Notes under the pieces: generated by a model
What the model was told of the DNA's origin: nothing
Seen by the model: only the letters and a program-made list of their open reading frames with translations
Database searches by the model: none
Part shown: piece by piece, positions 9,032 to 18,460 of the stretch
How the letters are laid out: the number at the start of each line of letters is the position of its first letter
Numbering within the stretch: the first letter of the stretch is position 1
NCBI RefSeq assembly: GCF_001753205.1
Contig: NZ_CP017560.1
Coordinates: forward strand, 3,286,001 to 3,350,000
Length of the DNA stretch: 64,000 bases
Direction: 5' to 3'
From: Sporosarcina ureilytica
GTDB lineage: Bacteria; Bacillota; Bacilli; Bacillales_A; Planococcaceae
Translations under genes and position numbers: made by a program

Positions 9032-9301
9032 CTAAAAATCGAACAGCGAACTTCCATTTGCACCGTCTTCTTCAAGCGGCGCGGCCTCAAGCGAACTTAA
9101 CGATTGCACTGGCTGAGCTTGTGGCGTTGCAATTTGTTTTGTGACCATTTTATCATGATTTTCGTTATTTCCGCCAAGTGCCACTTCAGTTAATGAACGA
9201 ATCGCAGCAAGTGCTTCACGCATATCACTCGGATTATCAGCATGTTTTGCATTCGTTATTTGACGTTCCATCTCCTCAAACACTCGATTATAGGAAATCA
9301 T
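9032..9301 (-). CDS. ywdI: YwdI family protein (DUF5327)
   Basis: An 89-residue soluble protein of the YwdI family. It has a helical N-terminal half (SYNRVFEEMERQITNA and DMREALAAIRSLTEVAL) and a low-complexity acidic tail ending in SSLFDF. Function is unknown. Its ATG overlaps the stop codon of the upstream small cysteine protein in the tetranucleotide ATGA, implying translational coupling. Confidence 0.75.
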   Translation of the reverse strand: MISYNRVFEEMERQITNAKHADNPSDMREALAAIRSLTEVALGGNNENHDKMVTKQIATPQAQPVQSLSSLEAAPLEEDGANGSSLFDF

Positions 9302-9471
9302 CTTTTTACATTCCCTTTCTTTCGCCTAAATTTTAAACAGTTCATTCCAGACGACCTTTTTACAACATTCGATGGCAATTCTCGCGTTTTAAAACCATAC
9401 GCTTTACAACCGCGAGGATTTTGACGATCCCATGTGACGAAAAAGGATTCACATTGAAAACAATTGACCAT
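9298..9471 (-). CDS. small cysteine-rich protein, probably metal-binding
   Basis: A 57-residue frame reading MVNCFQCESFFVTWD at the start, then NPRGCKAYGFKTRELPS and SSGMNCLKF. Four cysteines in a C-x2-C, C, C arrangement with conserved-looking aromatic and basic residues suggest a small zinc- or iron-binding domain. From memory, similar short proteins beside ung are sometimes labelled uracil-DNA glycosylase, which at 57 residues they cannot be. GAGGTG lies upstream of the ATG. The stop overlaps the ywdI start (ATGA), and ung ends 47 bases upstream. I have no function to offer. Confidence 0.7.
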   Translation of the reverse strand: MVNCFQCESFFVTWDRQNPRGCKAYGFKTRELPSNVVKRSSGMNCLKFRRKKGNVKR

Positions 9472-9518
9472 CTTCTAACACCTCGTTTTCTCACACTTTA
9501 TCTCAACTTGTTCAAGAA

Positions 9519-10205
9519 TTACAGAACGTCACTTGTTTGACACCAATTAATTGGCTGTTCACCCCAAGCTGTTAACAGTTGATTTGTTTTTGAATACGGT
9601 TGACTCCCAAAAAATCCCCGATGTGCACTTAAAGGACTCGGATGAACTGACTCCACAACGGCATGTTTAGATAGGTCGATTAATTTCTTCTTCTCTTGGG
9701 CCGGTCTCCCCCATAAAATAAAAACAACTGGCTTTTCCCTTGCTGACAACTGTCGAATCACTGCGTCCGTAAACTGTTCCCACCCTTGTCTCCGGTGAGA
9801 ATGCGCCTCCCCTTTACGAACAGTCAAAACCGTATTTAACATTAGCACACCTTGTTTTGCCCAACCAGTTAACGTCCCCATCGTTGGCGCTTCGCAATTC
9901 ATATCAGACGCCAATTCTTTAAACATATTGCGTAAACTTGGTGGAATTCGAACGTCTGCATTAACGGAAAAACTTAATCCATGCGCTTGTCCCGGACCAT
10001 GGTATGGATCTTGTCCGAGTATGACAACTTTCACTTGATTAAAAGGTGTTAATTTAAAAGCAGTCCATATGTCATCTCTCGGCGGAAACACAGATTCTTC
10101 CGCATACTCTTCCTTCAAAAACTGTCTTAACTTTCGATAATAAGGCTGTTCAAATTCAGCTTGAAGTAACATGTCCCAATCATTTTTAAATATATTCCTT
10201 TGCAC
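9519..10205 (-). CDS. ung: uracil-DNA glycosylase (family 1)
   Basis: A 228-residue family-1 enzyme that excises uracil from DNA in base excision repair. The catalytic water-activating loop [18 protein letters not shown] and the DNA-intercalation motif [14 protein letters not shown] are intact, along with the [11 protein letters not shown] uracil-pocket strand. The start is GTG (10205), following AAGGAGTGAT at a normal distance; the next in-frame ATG would delete ten conserved residues. It begins seven bases after the DUF4230 gene ends, so the two are in one operon. Confidence 0.96.
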   Translation of the reverse strand: MQRNIFKNDWDMLLQAEFEQPYYRKLRQFLKEEYAEESVFPPRDDIWTAFKLTPFNQVKVVILGQDPYHGPGQAHGLSFSVNADVRIPPSLRNMFKELASDMNCEAPTMGTLTGWAKQGVLMLNTVLTVRKGEAHSHRRQGWEQFTDAVIRQLSAREKPVVFILWGRPAQEKKKLIDLSKHAVVESVHPSPLSAHRGFFGSQPYSKTNQLLTAWGEQPINWCQTSDVL

Positions 10206-10211
10206 GCTGTA

Positions 10212-10973
10212 TCACTCCTTAAATTGGATTGTCACATCGTACCCCGCCAAAGAAAACATTTCCTTTAGTGTCTTTTCAGCATTCCGCTCAGCCATTTTAA
10301 GCACACCTTGTCCAGTCGTTTCTTCTATAATTAACCGTTTTGCTTCCTCAGCAAGTTCATATGCTTCTTTAATATTGGCCTTTTCTCTAAATAAACCTTC
10401 ATAAGAAAAAACCTCAACTTCATCAAAATAAATCTCTGCCCCACCTAAAAACTTAGCTGGTGGCAATGTCAACGTTGCCGTTTTCTCTTTTTCATCAATC
10501 ACAATATCCTTTTTGCTCAACTGACCTAAATGAACACCCGCTTTAACTGAGCCAGGAATGACGACGAGCAATTGACGCTTCGTCCCGGGCAAATTCAGCC
10601 CGATACTTTGACCGAATACCGCATTATCTTGTCTTTCAATAATCACTTTTGTATAAGCTTCGGCAGTCGCCAGTTCATTTAAATTTTGAACCCTTTCTAG
10701 AAAAGCCCCTTTTTCTTCCATAAACGTACTACCATTTTTTATAAAATAAAACGTCGCAATTGGCAACGCAATGACCAATAGTAAAACTAATGCAGCAGTG
10801 AAGAGATATGACTTTTTCCATAGTGGTAAGAACAGCTTGCCTACACGCCAAAAATTCGAAGGACGTTTCGAACGTTCCCTAGTTTCTTCCACCGTGACAG
10901 CCGCTTCATCTTCGCCTGCTTTCAACTCTTTCAATAAACGTTCAATTTCGTCAATTTTCTCTTTATCTCGCAT
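10212..10973 (-). CDS. DUF4230 membrane-anchored protein
   Basis: A 253-residue protein that matches the DUF4230 family by layout. It has a charged, coiled-coil-like N-terminal region (DKEKIDEIERLLKELKAG) and one transmembrane helix near residues 57-80. The extracytoplasmic domain has the segment VKAGVHLGQLSKKDIVIDEK and a helical C-terminus containing ERNAEKTLKEMF. Function is unknown. The ATG at 10973 is chosen because AAGGGAGGT precedes it; an upstream in-frame ATG has no ribosome binding site. It is the first gene of an operon with ung. Confidence 0.7.
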   Translation of the reverse strand: MRDKEKIDEIERLLKELKAGEDEAAVTVEETRERSKRPSNFWRVGKLFLPLWKKSYLFTAALVLLLVIALPIATFYFIKNGSTFMEEKGAFLERVQNLNELATAEAYTKVIIERQDNAVFGQSIGLNLPGTKRQLLVVIPGSVKAGVHLGQLSKKDIVIDEKEKTATLTLPPAKFLGGAEIYFDEVEVFSYEGLFREKANIKEAYELAEEAKRLIIEETTGQGVLKMAERNAEKTLKEMFSLAGYDVTIQFKE

Positions 10974-11086
10974 AATTCGACCTCCCTTATAGAAACAATA
11001 ACTCTTTCCTATTCCTACAGTATAGCAAATTGATAGTTCCAACAACATTAAAGACATGGTAAGATTGAGTTTAGGAGGCTCGTCCA

Positions 11087-11353
11087 ATGTCGAATATGCA
11101 AATGCGTGAAAAACTACGAAACATAGCAACCGCCGCGAAAAATGGCGAACAAATCCCTGAACACTCCAAAAGGTTCGGGATGTTCATTTTCTATCTATTT
11201 GCCACCATTGGTGTTCTTGCAATTATCGTCTTTGCGATAGTCTTATTCATCCACGATCATCCAATCGGTGCCCTTATGACAATTGCGATTGCACTGGCCA
11301 TCATATATATTTTGTACAAAATTAAATCTGCGGATGAAATCTCTATCGATTGA
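11087..11353 (+). CDS. small two-helix membrane protein, unknown
   Basis: An 88-residue protein I do not recognise. The first 30 residues are charged (MREKLRNIATAAKNGEQ), then come two hydrophobic helices (near residues 32-52 and 58-77) and a short polar tail ending in EISID, so a hairpin membrane topology is likely. TTAGGAGG sits at normal spacing before the ATG. It lies divergently from the DUF4230 gene and upstream of pdxK with 107 bases between, so it is probably a separate transcript. Confidence 0.6.
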   Translation: MSNMQMREKLRNIATAAKNGEQIPEHSKRFGMFIFYLFATIGVLAIIVFAIVLFIHDHPIGALMTIAIALAIIYILYKIKSADEISID

Positions 11354-11460
11354 ATTCACCTACTATTCCATCTATACAGAACATGATTTTCTAACTTATG
11401 ATATCTTAGAAGTAGGTCGTATGATAAATCGAAAACAAATTACACAAAGGAGTTTTCTAC

Positions 11461-12291
11461 ATGACATTAAAGAAGATCTTAACAATTGCCGGCTCAGATA
11501 CATCAGGCGGCGCAGGGATTCAAGCCGACTTGAAAACTTTTCAAGAACATGGCACGTACGGCATGACTGCGTTAACCGTTGTCGTTACGATGGATCCGGA
11601 AACTTGGAGCCATAGCGTTTATTCACTTCCAATTGATGTATTAAAATCTCAAATTAAAACAGCTGTTTCAACTGGTATCGATGCGATTAAGACAGGCATG
11701 TTGAGCACTGAAGAAGTAATTGAAACAGCGGGTAATGCAATCCTAGAATCAGAACTTTCAACAGTCGTGATTGACCCCGTGATGGTTTGTAAAGGAGAAG
11801 ATGAAGTCCTCAATCCTGGAACCGTTGATGCGATGATTGAACACCTTCTTCCTCGTGCACTTGTTGTCACGCCTAATTTATTCGAAGCGGGCCAACTGGC
11901 AGGAACAGGTACACCTAAATCCTTAGAGGAAATGAAAGAAGCCGCGAAGAAAATTCATGCTCACGGTGCCAAAAATGTATTCATTAAAGGCGGCAAAGGG
12001 CTAAAATCTGATACTGCTGCTGATTTATTATATGATGGACAGGCATTCACACTATACGAAGCAGAAAAAAGCGAAAACCATTATAACCACGGTGCTGGCT
12101 GCACAGTTGCGGCTGCAATTACAGCAAACCTTGCAAATGGCCTTGAGGTCAAAGACGCTATCGGCGAAGCAAAAAAATTCGTCACTGCAGCGATTGCCAA
12201 TGGCTGGCAACTGAATGATTTCGTTGGCCCTGTCTACCACGGCGCGAAAAACAAATTCGGTGCCCCTGAAATTACATTGACTGAGGTTTAA
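11461..12291 (+). CDS. pdxK: pyridoxine/pyridoxal kinase (ThiD-family, PdxK)
   Basis: A 276-residue ribokinase-fold kinase. The N-terminal ILTIAGSDTSGGAGIQADLK and the anion-hole GAGCT near residue 213 define the ThiD/PdxK family. The strand TVVIDPVMVCKGEDEVL and the ITPN-like VVTPNLFEA segment agree. Closest by recall is the B. subtilis enzyme that phosphorylates pyridoxal and pyridoxine (PdxK, formerly YwdB/ThiD), so vitamin B6 salvage is more likely than hydroxymethylpyrimidine phosphorylation, but both are chemically similar. AAAGGAG precedes the ATG. It is followed by a terminator. Confidence 0.88.
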   Translation: MTLKKILTIAGSDTSGGAGIQADLKTFQEHGTYGMTALTVVVTMDPETWSHSVYSLPIDVLKSQIKTAVSTGIDAIKTGMLSTEEVIETAGNAILESELSTVVIDPVMVCKGEDEVLNPGTVDAMIEHLLPRALVVTPNLFEAGQLAGTGTPKSLEEMKEAAKKIHAHGAKNVFIKGGKGLKSDTAADLLYDGQAFTLYEAEKSENHYNHGAGCTVAAAITANLANGLEVKDAIGEAKKFVTAAIANGWQLNDFVGPVYHGAKNKFGAPEITLTEV

Positions 12292-12306
12292 TCGCATATA
12301 TCTATT

Positions 12307-12337
12307 AAACGGTTGGAGAATTCTTCAACCGTTTTTT
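12307..12337 (+). terminator. pdxK terminator
   Basis: Stem AAACGGTTG / CAACCGTTT followed by T6, 15 bases after the pdxK stop. Confidence 0.8.
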
Positions 12338-12431
12338 GCATAAAAATAAATCAATCAAGCAGACGAATCGCAAAACCAAGCCCATATGGATATACTAAAG
12401 TATAATTGCTATTCTATTAGGAGGATTTTGT

Positions 12432-12782
12432 ATGGACATTGTAAAAACGGAACATGTACAGGAAGTCATTTCATCCTTTGCAAATAAAGATGTATATATC
12501 CATTTAGAAACGACAAATGGTTCATACGCTAGCCATTTTAAAGAGGGATTTTTAAACGCAGGCGCGTTTATTCGCAACGTCGTCGTCAATTTTGAACTCG
12601 GTAAAATTGTGGGTGAATCCCCTCACCGAGTTGGTTTAAAGTTGCCATCAGGTTGGGTCTATGCACAAGGCATTACACACTACCAAGTTGACGACTTAGG
12701 ACGACTTTTATTGGCAGGTCTTGACGCGGATGGAAAGCTTTCTGTAGCCTTACACATTAGCGAAACACCTTTTACATATTAA
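12432..12782 (+). CDS. yojF: YojF family protein (DUF1806)
   Basis: A 116-residue beta-rich soluble protein of the YojF/DUF1806 family. Typical segments are DVYIHLETTNGSYASHF and KLPSGWVYAQGITHYQVD. It sits 12 bases upstream of bshB2 in a two-gene operon, the same arrangement as B. subtilis yojF-yojG, so it is likely an accessory to bacillithiol metabolism, although its own activity is not established. TAGGAGGATT precedes the ATG. Confidence 0.85.
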   Translation: MDIVKTEHVQEVISSFANKDVYIHLETTNGSYASHFKEGFLNAGAFIRNVVVNFELGKIVGESPHRVGLKLPSGWVYAQGITHYQVDDLGRLLLAGLDADGKLSVALHISETPFTY

Positions 12783-12794
12783 GGAGGAAAAGAC

Positions 12795-13478
12795 ATGATT
12801 GAAAAAGAACGCCACGTGCTCATTATCCTTCCCCACCCAGACGATGAAGCGTTTGGCATTTCCGGTTCGATTGCAGCTTATCGCAAAATGGGCGTCCCTG
12901 TAACGTATGCATGTCTCACATTAGGTGAGATGGGTCGTAATCTCGGAAACCCCCAGTTTGCTACTCGCGAAACATTACCGGAAATTCGTAAAGCCGAACT
13001 GCTCAAAGCTTGTGAAGCGATGGGACTAGATGACTTACGAATGATGGGACTTCGCGATAAAACGCTTGAATTTGAAGATGATGAAGACATGATTAAGCTT
13101 GTTGAAGATGTAATTGAGGAAACAAACCCTTCCCTTGTCATTTCATTTTATCCGGGATTCTCTGTTCACCCGGATCATGAGGCAACTGCTCGAGCTGTCG
13201 TTCGTGCAATTCGACGAATGAAAGAAGAGGAAAGGCCAAAACTTTACGCGGTCGCCTTCGCAAATAATACGAAAGAAATTCTTGGCACGCCAGATATTAT
13301 TCACGATGTAGAAGAAACGGTGGACCAGAAATTGGCTGCATTAAAAGCCCATATTTCCCAAACCGTTTGGATGATGAAAGAAACCGAAGCAAAACTTAAA
13401 CAAAACGACCCTGAAATGATTAAGTGGTTACGTTATGAGCGTTTCTTCTCTTATAAATGGCATGCAGATTTTGAATGA
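12795..13478 (+). CDS. bshB2: bacillithiol biosynthesis deacetylase BshB2
   Basis: A 227-residue LmbE/PIG-L family metal-dependent deacetylase. BshB enzymes remove the acetyl group from GlcNAc-malate to give GlcN-malate, the second step of bacillithiol synthesis. The zinc-binding motif PHPDDE lies near residues 13-18 and the second metal motif HPDHEA near 126, with the conserved LTLGEMGRN loop between. AAGGAGG precedes the ATG, and the gene follows yojF closely. BshB2 rather than BshB1 is chosen because of the YojF partner. Confidence 0.92.
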   Translation: MIEKERHVLIILPHPDDEAFGISGSIAAYRKMGVPVTYACLTLGEMGRNLGNPQFATRETLPEIRKAELLKACEAMGLDDLRMMGLRDKTLEFEDDEDMIKLVEDVIEETNPSLVISFYPGFSVHPDHEATARAVVRAIRRMKEEERPKLYAVAFANNTKEILGTPDIIHDVEETVDQKLAALKAHISQTVWMMKETEAKLKQNDPEMIKWLRYERFFSYKWHADFE

Positions 13479-13501
13479 TTGACTGAAATAGTCATCTATC
13501 T

Positions 13502-13548
13502 AAACCGTCCTATCGATTGAAATTACAATCGATAGGACGGTTTTTATT
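13502..13548 (+). terminator. strong terminator after bshB2
   Basis: Perfect 18-bp stem AAACCGTCCTATCGATTG with its exact reverse complement across a six-base loop, then TTTTTATTTT. Confidence 0.92.
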
Positions 13549-13811
13549 TTGGTAAAATTGAATTTTTAAATTATACACGTGTAGAAATCCCCAATTTAAG
13601 TAGTTTACTAGCATGCTATCGCGTATAATTATTAGCATAGTCAGAACAGGGTAACTATTCACTCACTAATTATTCAACCTGGATTTTATTTATTCTTTTT
13701 CAACACCATAAAACATGAAAGGAGACTAGAATTTCCTGTTTACAAATATATTAAAATAAGATATCATGTATAAATATACAAAGACTTTATTTTTTATTAG
13801 GAGAGAAAAAA

Positions 13812-15164
13812 TTGAAAAAATATGATCTATCAACCTGGTTATTGTTTCTAATACCGTCTATACTGGGAATTATTTTATTCATGATTCCTTTAAAACTTAC
13901 AGGCGATTGGAAAGTACCAATTGCGACGCTAGCAGATATCTTATCGAGTTTTGTCGCACCAATTATGCCATGGACAGCAACAATTGCGTTAATCATTGCA
14001 GCTGTTGGTTCCATCTTGTTTTTATTCATCAATACAGATGGAAAAAAGGAAAATTTCTGGGTGAATTTATTTAGTGTTTCCCTCTTCTGGGTAATCACTC
14101 GGGTGATTGGGGCCATTTTTGCTCTACTTGTCGTCCTTCAAATTGGACCAGAAGCAATTTGGAACGAAAATACAGGTGGCCTTCTACTTAGCGAAGACGG
14201 TCTTGTTACATTTCTCTTTACAATTTTCTTGTTTGCAGGTTTACTATTACCGCTTCTACTAAACTTTGGTTTACTTGAGTTTTTCGGAACAATGATGGTA
14301 AAGGTGATGCGTCCCCTTTTCAAACTGCCGGGCCGTTCCGCAATTGACGCATTAACGTCTTGGATTGGCGATGGAACAATTGGTGTTTTATTAACGAGTA
14401 AACAATATGAAGAAGGCTATTATACGAAAAAAGAAGCTGCTATTATTGGAACAACATTTTCAGTAGTTTCTATTACATTTTCTATTGTCATTATTGAAGA
14501 AGTAGGGCTTGGCTCCTATTTCCTACCTTTCTACGGAACAGTCATTTTGACCGGGCTTATTCTAGCATTCATTATGCCGAGAATTTATCCACTTGGAAAT
14601 AAAGAAGATATTTACATCGATGGACGCCCTTTTACTGGCGACGAAGAAAAACTTCCTGAAGGTTATAATTCAATTTCACACGGATTAGAAAACGCTTTGG
14701 CGAAAGCAGATGCAAATCGCTCATTCACGCGAACTTTTTCAGAAGGATTTAGAAACGTGCTTGATATGTGGTTAGGTGTTATTCCAGTCGTTATGGCTTT
14801 TGGTACGATAGCACTTGTGTTAGCCGAGTATACTTCCGTATTTACATTTTTAGGAAAACCTTTCGAACCGATACTTGCGCTGTTAAATATTCCGCAAGCG
14901 GCGGATGCAGCACAACTGATGGTTGTAGGATTTACGGATATGTTCCTCCCTGCTATTTTGGCCAATGGACTGATTACGTCTGAATTAACGCTATTCGTAG
15001 TTGCGACGATTTCAGTTACCCAATTAATTTTCATGGCCGAAGTCGGCGGACTACTATTAGGTTCTAAAATCCCGGTAAACTTCCTGGATTTAGTGATCAT
15101 TTTCCTTTTACGTACGCTGATCGCTTTACCGATTGTTGCTGGTATTGCTCATTTATTATTCTAA
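13812..15164 (+). CDS. YjiH family membrane protein (nucleoside-recognition domain)
   Basis: A 450-residue integral membrane protein with about ten hydrophobic segments. It carries two copies of the nucleoside-recognition/Gate-like pattern (RPLFKLPGRSAIDALTSWIG in the N-terminal half and VVGFTDMFLPAILANG in the C-terminal half), as in the YjiH family. Substrate is unknown; transport of a small solute is inferred only from the fold. The start is TTG 13812, preceded by TTAGGAGAG. It stands alone, with about 260 bases of AT-rich non-coding sequence upstream and a terminator downstream. Confidence 0.8.
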   Translation: MKKYDLSTWLLFLIPSILGIILFMIPLKLTGDWKVPIATLADILSSFVAPIMPWTATIALIIAAVGSILFLFINTDGKKENFWVNLFSVSLFWVITRVIGAIFALLVVLQIGPEAIWNENTGGLLLSEDGLVTFLFTIFLFAGLLLPLLLNFGLLEFFGTMMVKVMRPLFKLPGRSAIDALTSWIGDGTIGVLLTSKQYEEGYYTKKEAAIIGTTFSVVSITFSIVIIEEVGLGSYFLPFYGTVILTGLILAFIMPRIYPLGNKEDIYIDGRPFTGDEEKLPEGYNSISHGLENALAKADANRSFTRTFSEGFRNVLDMWLGVIPVVMAFGTIALVLAEYTSVFTFLGKPFEPILALLNIPQAADAAQLMVVGFTDMFLPAILANGLITSELTLFVVATISVTQLIFMAEVGGLLLGSKIPVNFLDLVIIFLLRTLIALPIVAGIAHLLF

Positions 15165-15175
15165 AGTTAATTTAC

Positions 15176-15205
15176 TCGACCTTATTTTTATAAGGTCGTT
15201 TTTTG
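15176..15205 (+). terminator. terminator after the YjiH-type gene
   Basis: Nine-base-pair stem CGACCTTAT / ATAAGGTCG followed by T6. Confidence 0.82.
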
Positions 15206-15367
15206 TCTTTAATTAATAGGGATAATTATACATCGATGTGTCATCTTAAATGATGGTTCATGAACCAGAATAATACGCCCACGACATACATTATTCACAT
15301 TTCATTAAATAATACCGACTAATATTCTTATTGTGTGCACAATTAGATAATTTAATGTATACTATGT

Positions 15368-15508
15368 ATGGTTGTAGGCGGACACCAACAACTTAGCAAT
15401 AATTTAGATGTTCGCCTTGTAACGAAAGCAAAGCATTTAGAAATTAAACAACGCGTAACCCGAGTACTAGCAATCACAATGATTGTTACTACGATACTCT
15501 CAATATAA
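15368..15508 (+). CDS. candidate small membrane peptide (46 aa), weak
   Basis: An ATG frame of 46 codons in an otherwise empty 420-base gap. It begins MVVGGHQQLSNNLDVRLV and ends in the hydrophobic segment VLAITMIVTTILSI, so a single C-terminal membrane helix is possible. A TATACT box lies ten bases upstream of the ATG and the palindrome TGTGCACA further upstream, and a terminator follows. I see no Shine-Dalgarno sequence, so it may instead be a non-coding RNA or chance. Confidence 0.22.
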   Translation: MVVGGHQQLSNNLDVRLVTKAKHLEIKQRVTRVLAITMIVTTILSI

Positions 15509-15545
15509 ATAATGATTTGCTCACTCCCCCCTTTTGATGCGAATC

Positions 15546-15585
15546 AAAAAAAGACTGGAATCACATGGATTCAGTCTTTTTTGTT
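15546..15585. terminator. bidirectional terminator (tdh side)
   Basis: Stem AAAGACTGGAATC / GATTCAGTCTTT with one bulged base, flanked by A7 and T6. It can end tdh on the minus strand and any transcript from 15.4 kb on the plus strand. Confidence 0.75.
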
Positions 15586-15629
15586 TTTCAGGGAAAAAGC
15601 CACATCATCGTGACAGTGACTATCCTTTT

Positions 15630-16580
15630 TTACTTCCCCAATTTCACTTTTAATTTTTCTAACATATCTACTGTCATCTTATCGAGATTGTAGTTTGCTT
15701 TAAAACCCCATTCTTCAACTGCTGCTGACGGGTCAATGGAATCTGGCCAACTATCTGCTATCGCTTGGCGAATCGGATCGACATCATAGGCGATTTCAAA
15801 AGCCGGGATTTCCTTTTTAATGGCAGCCGCAATTTGGCTCGGTTCAAAACTCATTGCTGTTACGTTAAAGGCATTTCGGTGCTTTAATTTAGCAGAATCT
15901 GCCTCCATTAAATCAACAATTGCTTGTAAAGCATCCGGCATATACATCATGTCCATGTAAGTGCCTTCTGCAATATAAGAAGTGTACTTCCCTTCTTCAA
16001 GCGCTTTGTAATAAATATCCACCGCATAATCTGTCGTTCCACCACCCGGCTTTGCAACATTTGAAATTAATCCCGGAAAACGTACGCCACGCGTATCTAG
16101 GCCAAATCTTTCATAATAATAATCGCAAAGTAGTTCACCGGAAACTTTATTCACACCGTACATAGTTGTTGGTCGCTGTAATGTGTCCTGCGGCGTATTC
16201 TTTTTCGGTGTAGATGGACCAAATGCGCCAATTGAACTTGGTGTAAAGAATTGTAGATTTAATTCACGAGATACTTCAAGCGCATTCAAGAGTCCACCCA
16301 TATTTAAATTCCACGCAAATACTGGGTTTTTCTCAGCGGTCGCGGATAATAGCGCCGCCATATGCATCATCGTGTCAGCACCGAAATCTTTCGCTACTTT
16401 ATGCATGCTTTTCGCATCCGTTACATCTAAAATTTCAAAGGGACCTGATTCCGTTACATTTGACATTACATGACGAATATCGGTCGCTAAAACATTGTCA
16501 GCACCGTACTCTGAGCGCAATTTCATAATTAACTCCGAACCAATTTGTCCGAGTGCACCTGTCACCATTATTTTCTTCAT
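15630..16580 (-). CDS. tdh: L-threonine 3-dehydrogenase, SDR/epimerase type
   Basis: A 316-residue extended short-chain dehydrogenase converting L-threonine to 2-amino-3-ketobutyrate with NAD. The Rossmann motif GALGQIG is at the N-terminus and the catalytic Y-x3-K appears as [10 protein letters not shown] near residue 140. The substrate-side segment VRFPGLISN and the [11 protein letters not shown] segment fit the epimerase-like TDH rather than the zinc MDR type. The ATG at 16580 follows GAGGAG at a good spacing. Its partner kbl lies upstream on the same strand but is separated by a terminator and a 630-base gap with repeats, which is unusual for this pair. Confidence 0.9.
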   Translation of the reverse strand: MKKIMVTGALGQIGSELIMKLRSEYGADNVLATDIRHVMSNVTESGPFEILDVTDAKSMHKVAKDFGADTMMHMAALLSATAEKNPVFAWNLNMGGLLNALEVSRELNLQFFTPSSIGAFGPSTPKKNTPQDTLQRPTTMYGVNKVSGELLCDYYYERFGLDTRGVRFPGLISNVAKPGGGTTDYAVDIYYKALEEGKYTSYIAEGTYMDMMYMPDALQAIVDLMEADSAKLKHRNAFNVTAMSFEPSQIAAAIKKEIPAFEIAYDVDPIRQAIADSWPDSIDPSAAVEEWGFKANYNLDKMTVDMLEKLKVKLGK

Positions 16581-16998
16581 TGTACGACTCCTCACTTCAC
16601 GGTCATTTGTCTATTTGGAGAGAACACTATTTTTTTACGATTAACATAACCCTTAATTAACAACCTTTACTTATTATAAAATGTTCATTCTAAAAACACA
16701 ATTAGAACTGCCTCACCCAAATAATATCCACAATTGTCTATGAATACTGTCTGGTAATACTTTTACTATGATTCCGAAGTGGGTAACTTTTATTATTATC
16801 GTCCTCTATCCTATCTATACGGTTGTATAATCTTCCCATATTATCTATCGAACAAAATTAGTCACCCTTACCGACCGGTATATAAACAACGCACAAAAAA
16901 TGATCTTTGGATATGCTTATGCACTCGGTAACGGGAATGACCAGGATATTGAAAATCGTATAAAAAATTATGACCGAATTTGTCGATGCTTGATATTG

Positions 16999-17095
16999 TG
17001 TTGTGTACTAAGGCGGGGACGTTGTGTACTTTAACATGAACGTTGCATACTTCTGCGATAACGTTCAGTACTTTCCCATATAGGTTAACTACGTT
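16999..17095 (+). repeat. diverged copies of the 21-bp CGTTGCATACTTT repeat
   Basis: Four or so head-to-tail units of about 21 bases, for example CGTTGTGTACTTTAACATGA at 17020 and CGTTGCATACTTCTGCGATA at 17041. They match the unit of the large array at 51-53 kb but are more diverged. They sit in the gap between kbl and tdh; the rest of that gap (16581-16998) shows nothing recognisable. Confidence 0.7.
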
Positions 17096-17138
17096 AGCAG
17101 GGCATTACTAACTCATCAAACGTTATCAGCAAAAAAAT

Positions 17139-17183
17139 AAAAGCAGATGGAGAGAATTGATCATTCTCCATCTGCTTTATTTA
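17139..17183 (-). terminator. kbl terminator
   Basis: Long stem AAAGCAGATGGAGA / TCTCCATCTGCTTT about 30 bases beyond the kbl stop, with A- and T-rich flanks. Confidence 0.85.
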
Positions 17184-17211
17184 AAGAGCAAATTAAAATG
17201 CCCTATTTTAT

Positions 17212-18402
17212 TTACTTAAGAATCCCAAGTTCTCTTCCTACTTTTTCATAAATCGCCAATGCTTCATCCAACATTTTTTTCGTATGCGCAGCAGTTGGCA
17301 TATTTCGTACGCGCCCAGTTCCTCTTGGGACTGTTGGGAATACGATTGCCTTCGCATAAACGCCTTCTTCCATAAGTCGTTTTGAGAATTTCTGCGCCAG
17401 CTTTTCTTCACCAATGATACATGGTGTAATTGGTGTTTCTGATTGACCAATATCGAATCCTAGTTTTTTCAGACCCGCTTTTAAGTAGTCGCCGTTTTCC
17501 CAAAGTTTGTCATGGAGTTCTGTAGAATCCATAATCTTTTGGAGTGCACCTTGCGTAGCCGCAACGTCCGCTGGTGTTACTGCTGTTGAGAATAGGAATG
17601 GACGAGAACGTACTTTCAACCAGTCGATTAGGTTTTGTTTTCCAGCTACATAGCCACCGACAACACCAACTGCTTTTGAAAGTGTCCCCATTTGCATATC
17701 GATATCTTTTTCCAGACCGAAATGCTTCACAGTTCCTTTTCCTTTGCCCATAACACCTGAACCATGTGCATCATCTACATAGGTGATCAGGTCAAATTCC
17801 TTTGCGATTTTTACAATTTCCGGTAGGTTAGCGACGTTTCCATCCATTGAAAACACGCCATCTGTAATGTACATCACTTTTCCATACTCACCAGATTCAG
17901 TCGCTTCTTTTGCTTTTGCACGTAAATCGTCCATATCTTGGTGATTCACACGGATGATTTTCGCGCCAGATAGTCGACAACCGTCGATGATTGATGCGTG
18001 ATTAAGTTCATCGGAAAGAATTGCATCTTGTTTATTCATCACCGCAGAAATCGCAGCCATATTACAGTTAAATCCCGATTGGTAAGAAATCGCGGCTTCA
18101 GTTCCCTTAAACTCCGCAATTTTCTTTTCAAGTTCAACGTGAATATCAAGTGTTCCGTTAATTGTTCGAACCGCGCCAGCCCCGACGCCGTATTTATCTG
18201 TTGCTTCTTTTGCAAGCACTTTCAAATCTTCGTCCGTTGCAAGACCTAAATAGTTATTTGAGGATAAGTTAATTAACTCTTTTCCACCAATTTTAATCGT
18301 TGGACCATTTGGACCTTCAACTGGATCGATTTCATTATAAAGACCTGCATTACGCAGTTCTTCTAAATTTTCATCTAAAAATTTATCTAGAATTTTTGAC
18401 AA
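17212..18402 (-). CDS. kbl: glycine C-acetyltransferase (2-amino-3-ketobutyrate CoA ligase)
   Basis: A 396-residue PLP-dependent alpha-oxoamine synthase that splits 2-amino-3-ketobutyrate with CoA into glycine and acetyl-CoA, the step after Tdh. Family motifs are [15 protein letters not shown], the aspartate segment [13 protein letters not shown], and the PLP lysine in [15 protein letters not shown]. The start is placed at TTG 18402, which follows AAAGGAAG by eight bases and gives the usual family length; the frame is open a little further upstream. It begins 58 bases after the NTPase gene on the same strand. Confidence 0.93.
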   Translation of the reverse strand: MSKILDKFLDENLEELRNAGLYNEIDPVEGPNGPTIKIGGKELINLSSNNYLGLATDEDLKVLAKEATDKYGVGAGAVRTINGTLDIHVELEKKIAEFKGTEAAISYQSGFNCNMAAISAVMNKQDAILSDELNHASIIDGCRLSGAKIIRVNHQDMDDLRAKAKEATESGEYGKVMYITDGVFSMDGNVANLPEIVKIAKEFDLITYVDDAHGSGVMGKGKGTVKHFGLEKDIDMQMGTLSKAVGVVGGYVAGKQNLIDWLKVRSRPFLFSTAVTPADVAATQGALQKIMDSTELHDKLWENGDYLKAGLKKLGFDIGQSETPITPCIIGEEKLAQKFSKRLMEEGVYAKAIVFPTVPRGTGRVRNMPTAAHTKKMLDEALAIYEKVGRELGILK

Positions 18403-18460
18403 GGTAATCTTCCTTTCAAGCAATATGAGACTTCATTTTAACATATTGCCCGTCTTCCTG

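Noticed and set aside
11283..11615. 110-codon plus-strand frame before and over pdxK
   Set aside because: It overlaps two well-supported genes in another frame and has no recognisable domain.
15230..15630. Riboswitch or T-box upstream of the threonine genes
   Set aside because: tdh is transcribed away from this gap, and no T-box or known aptamer core was recognised.
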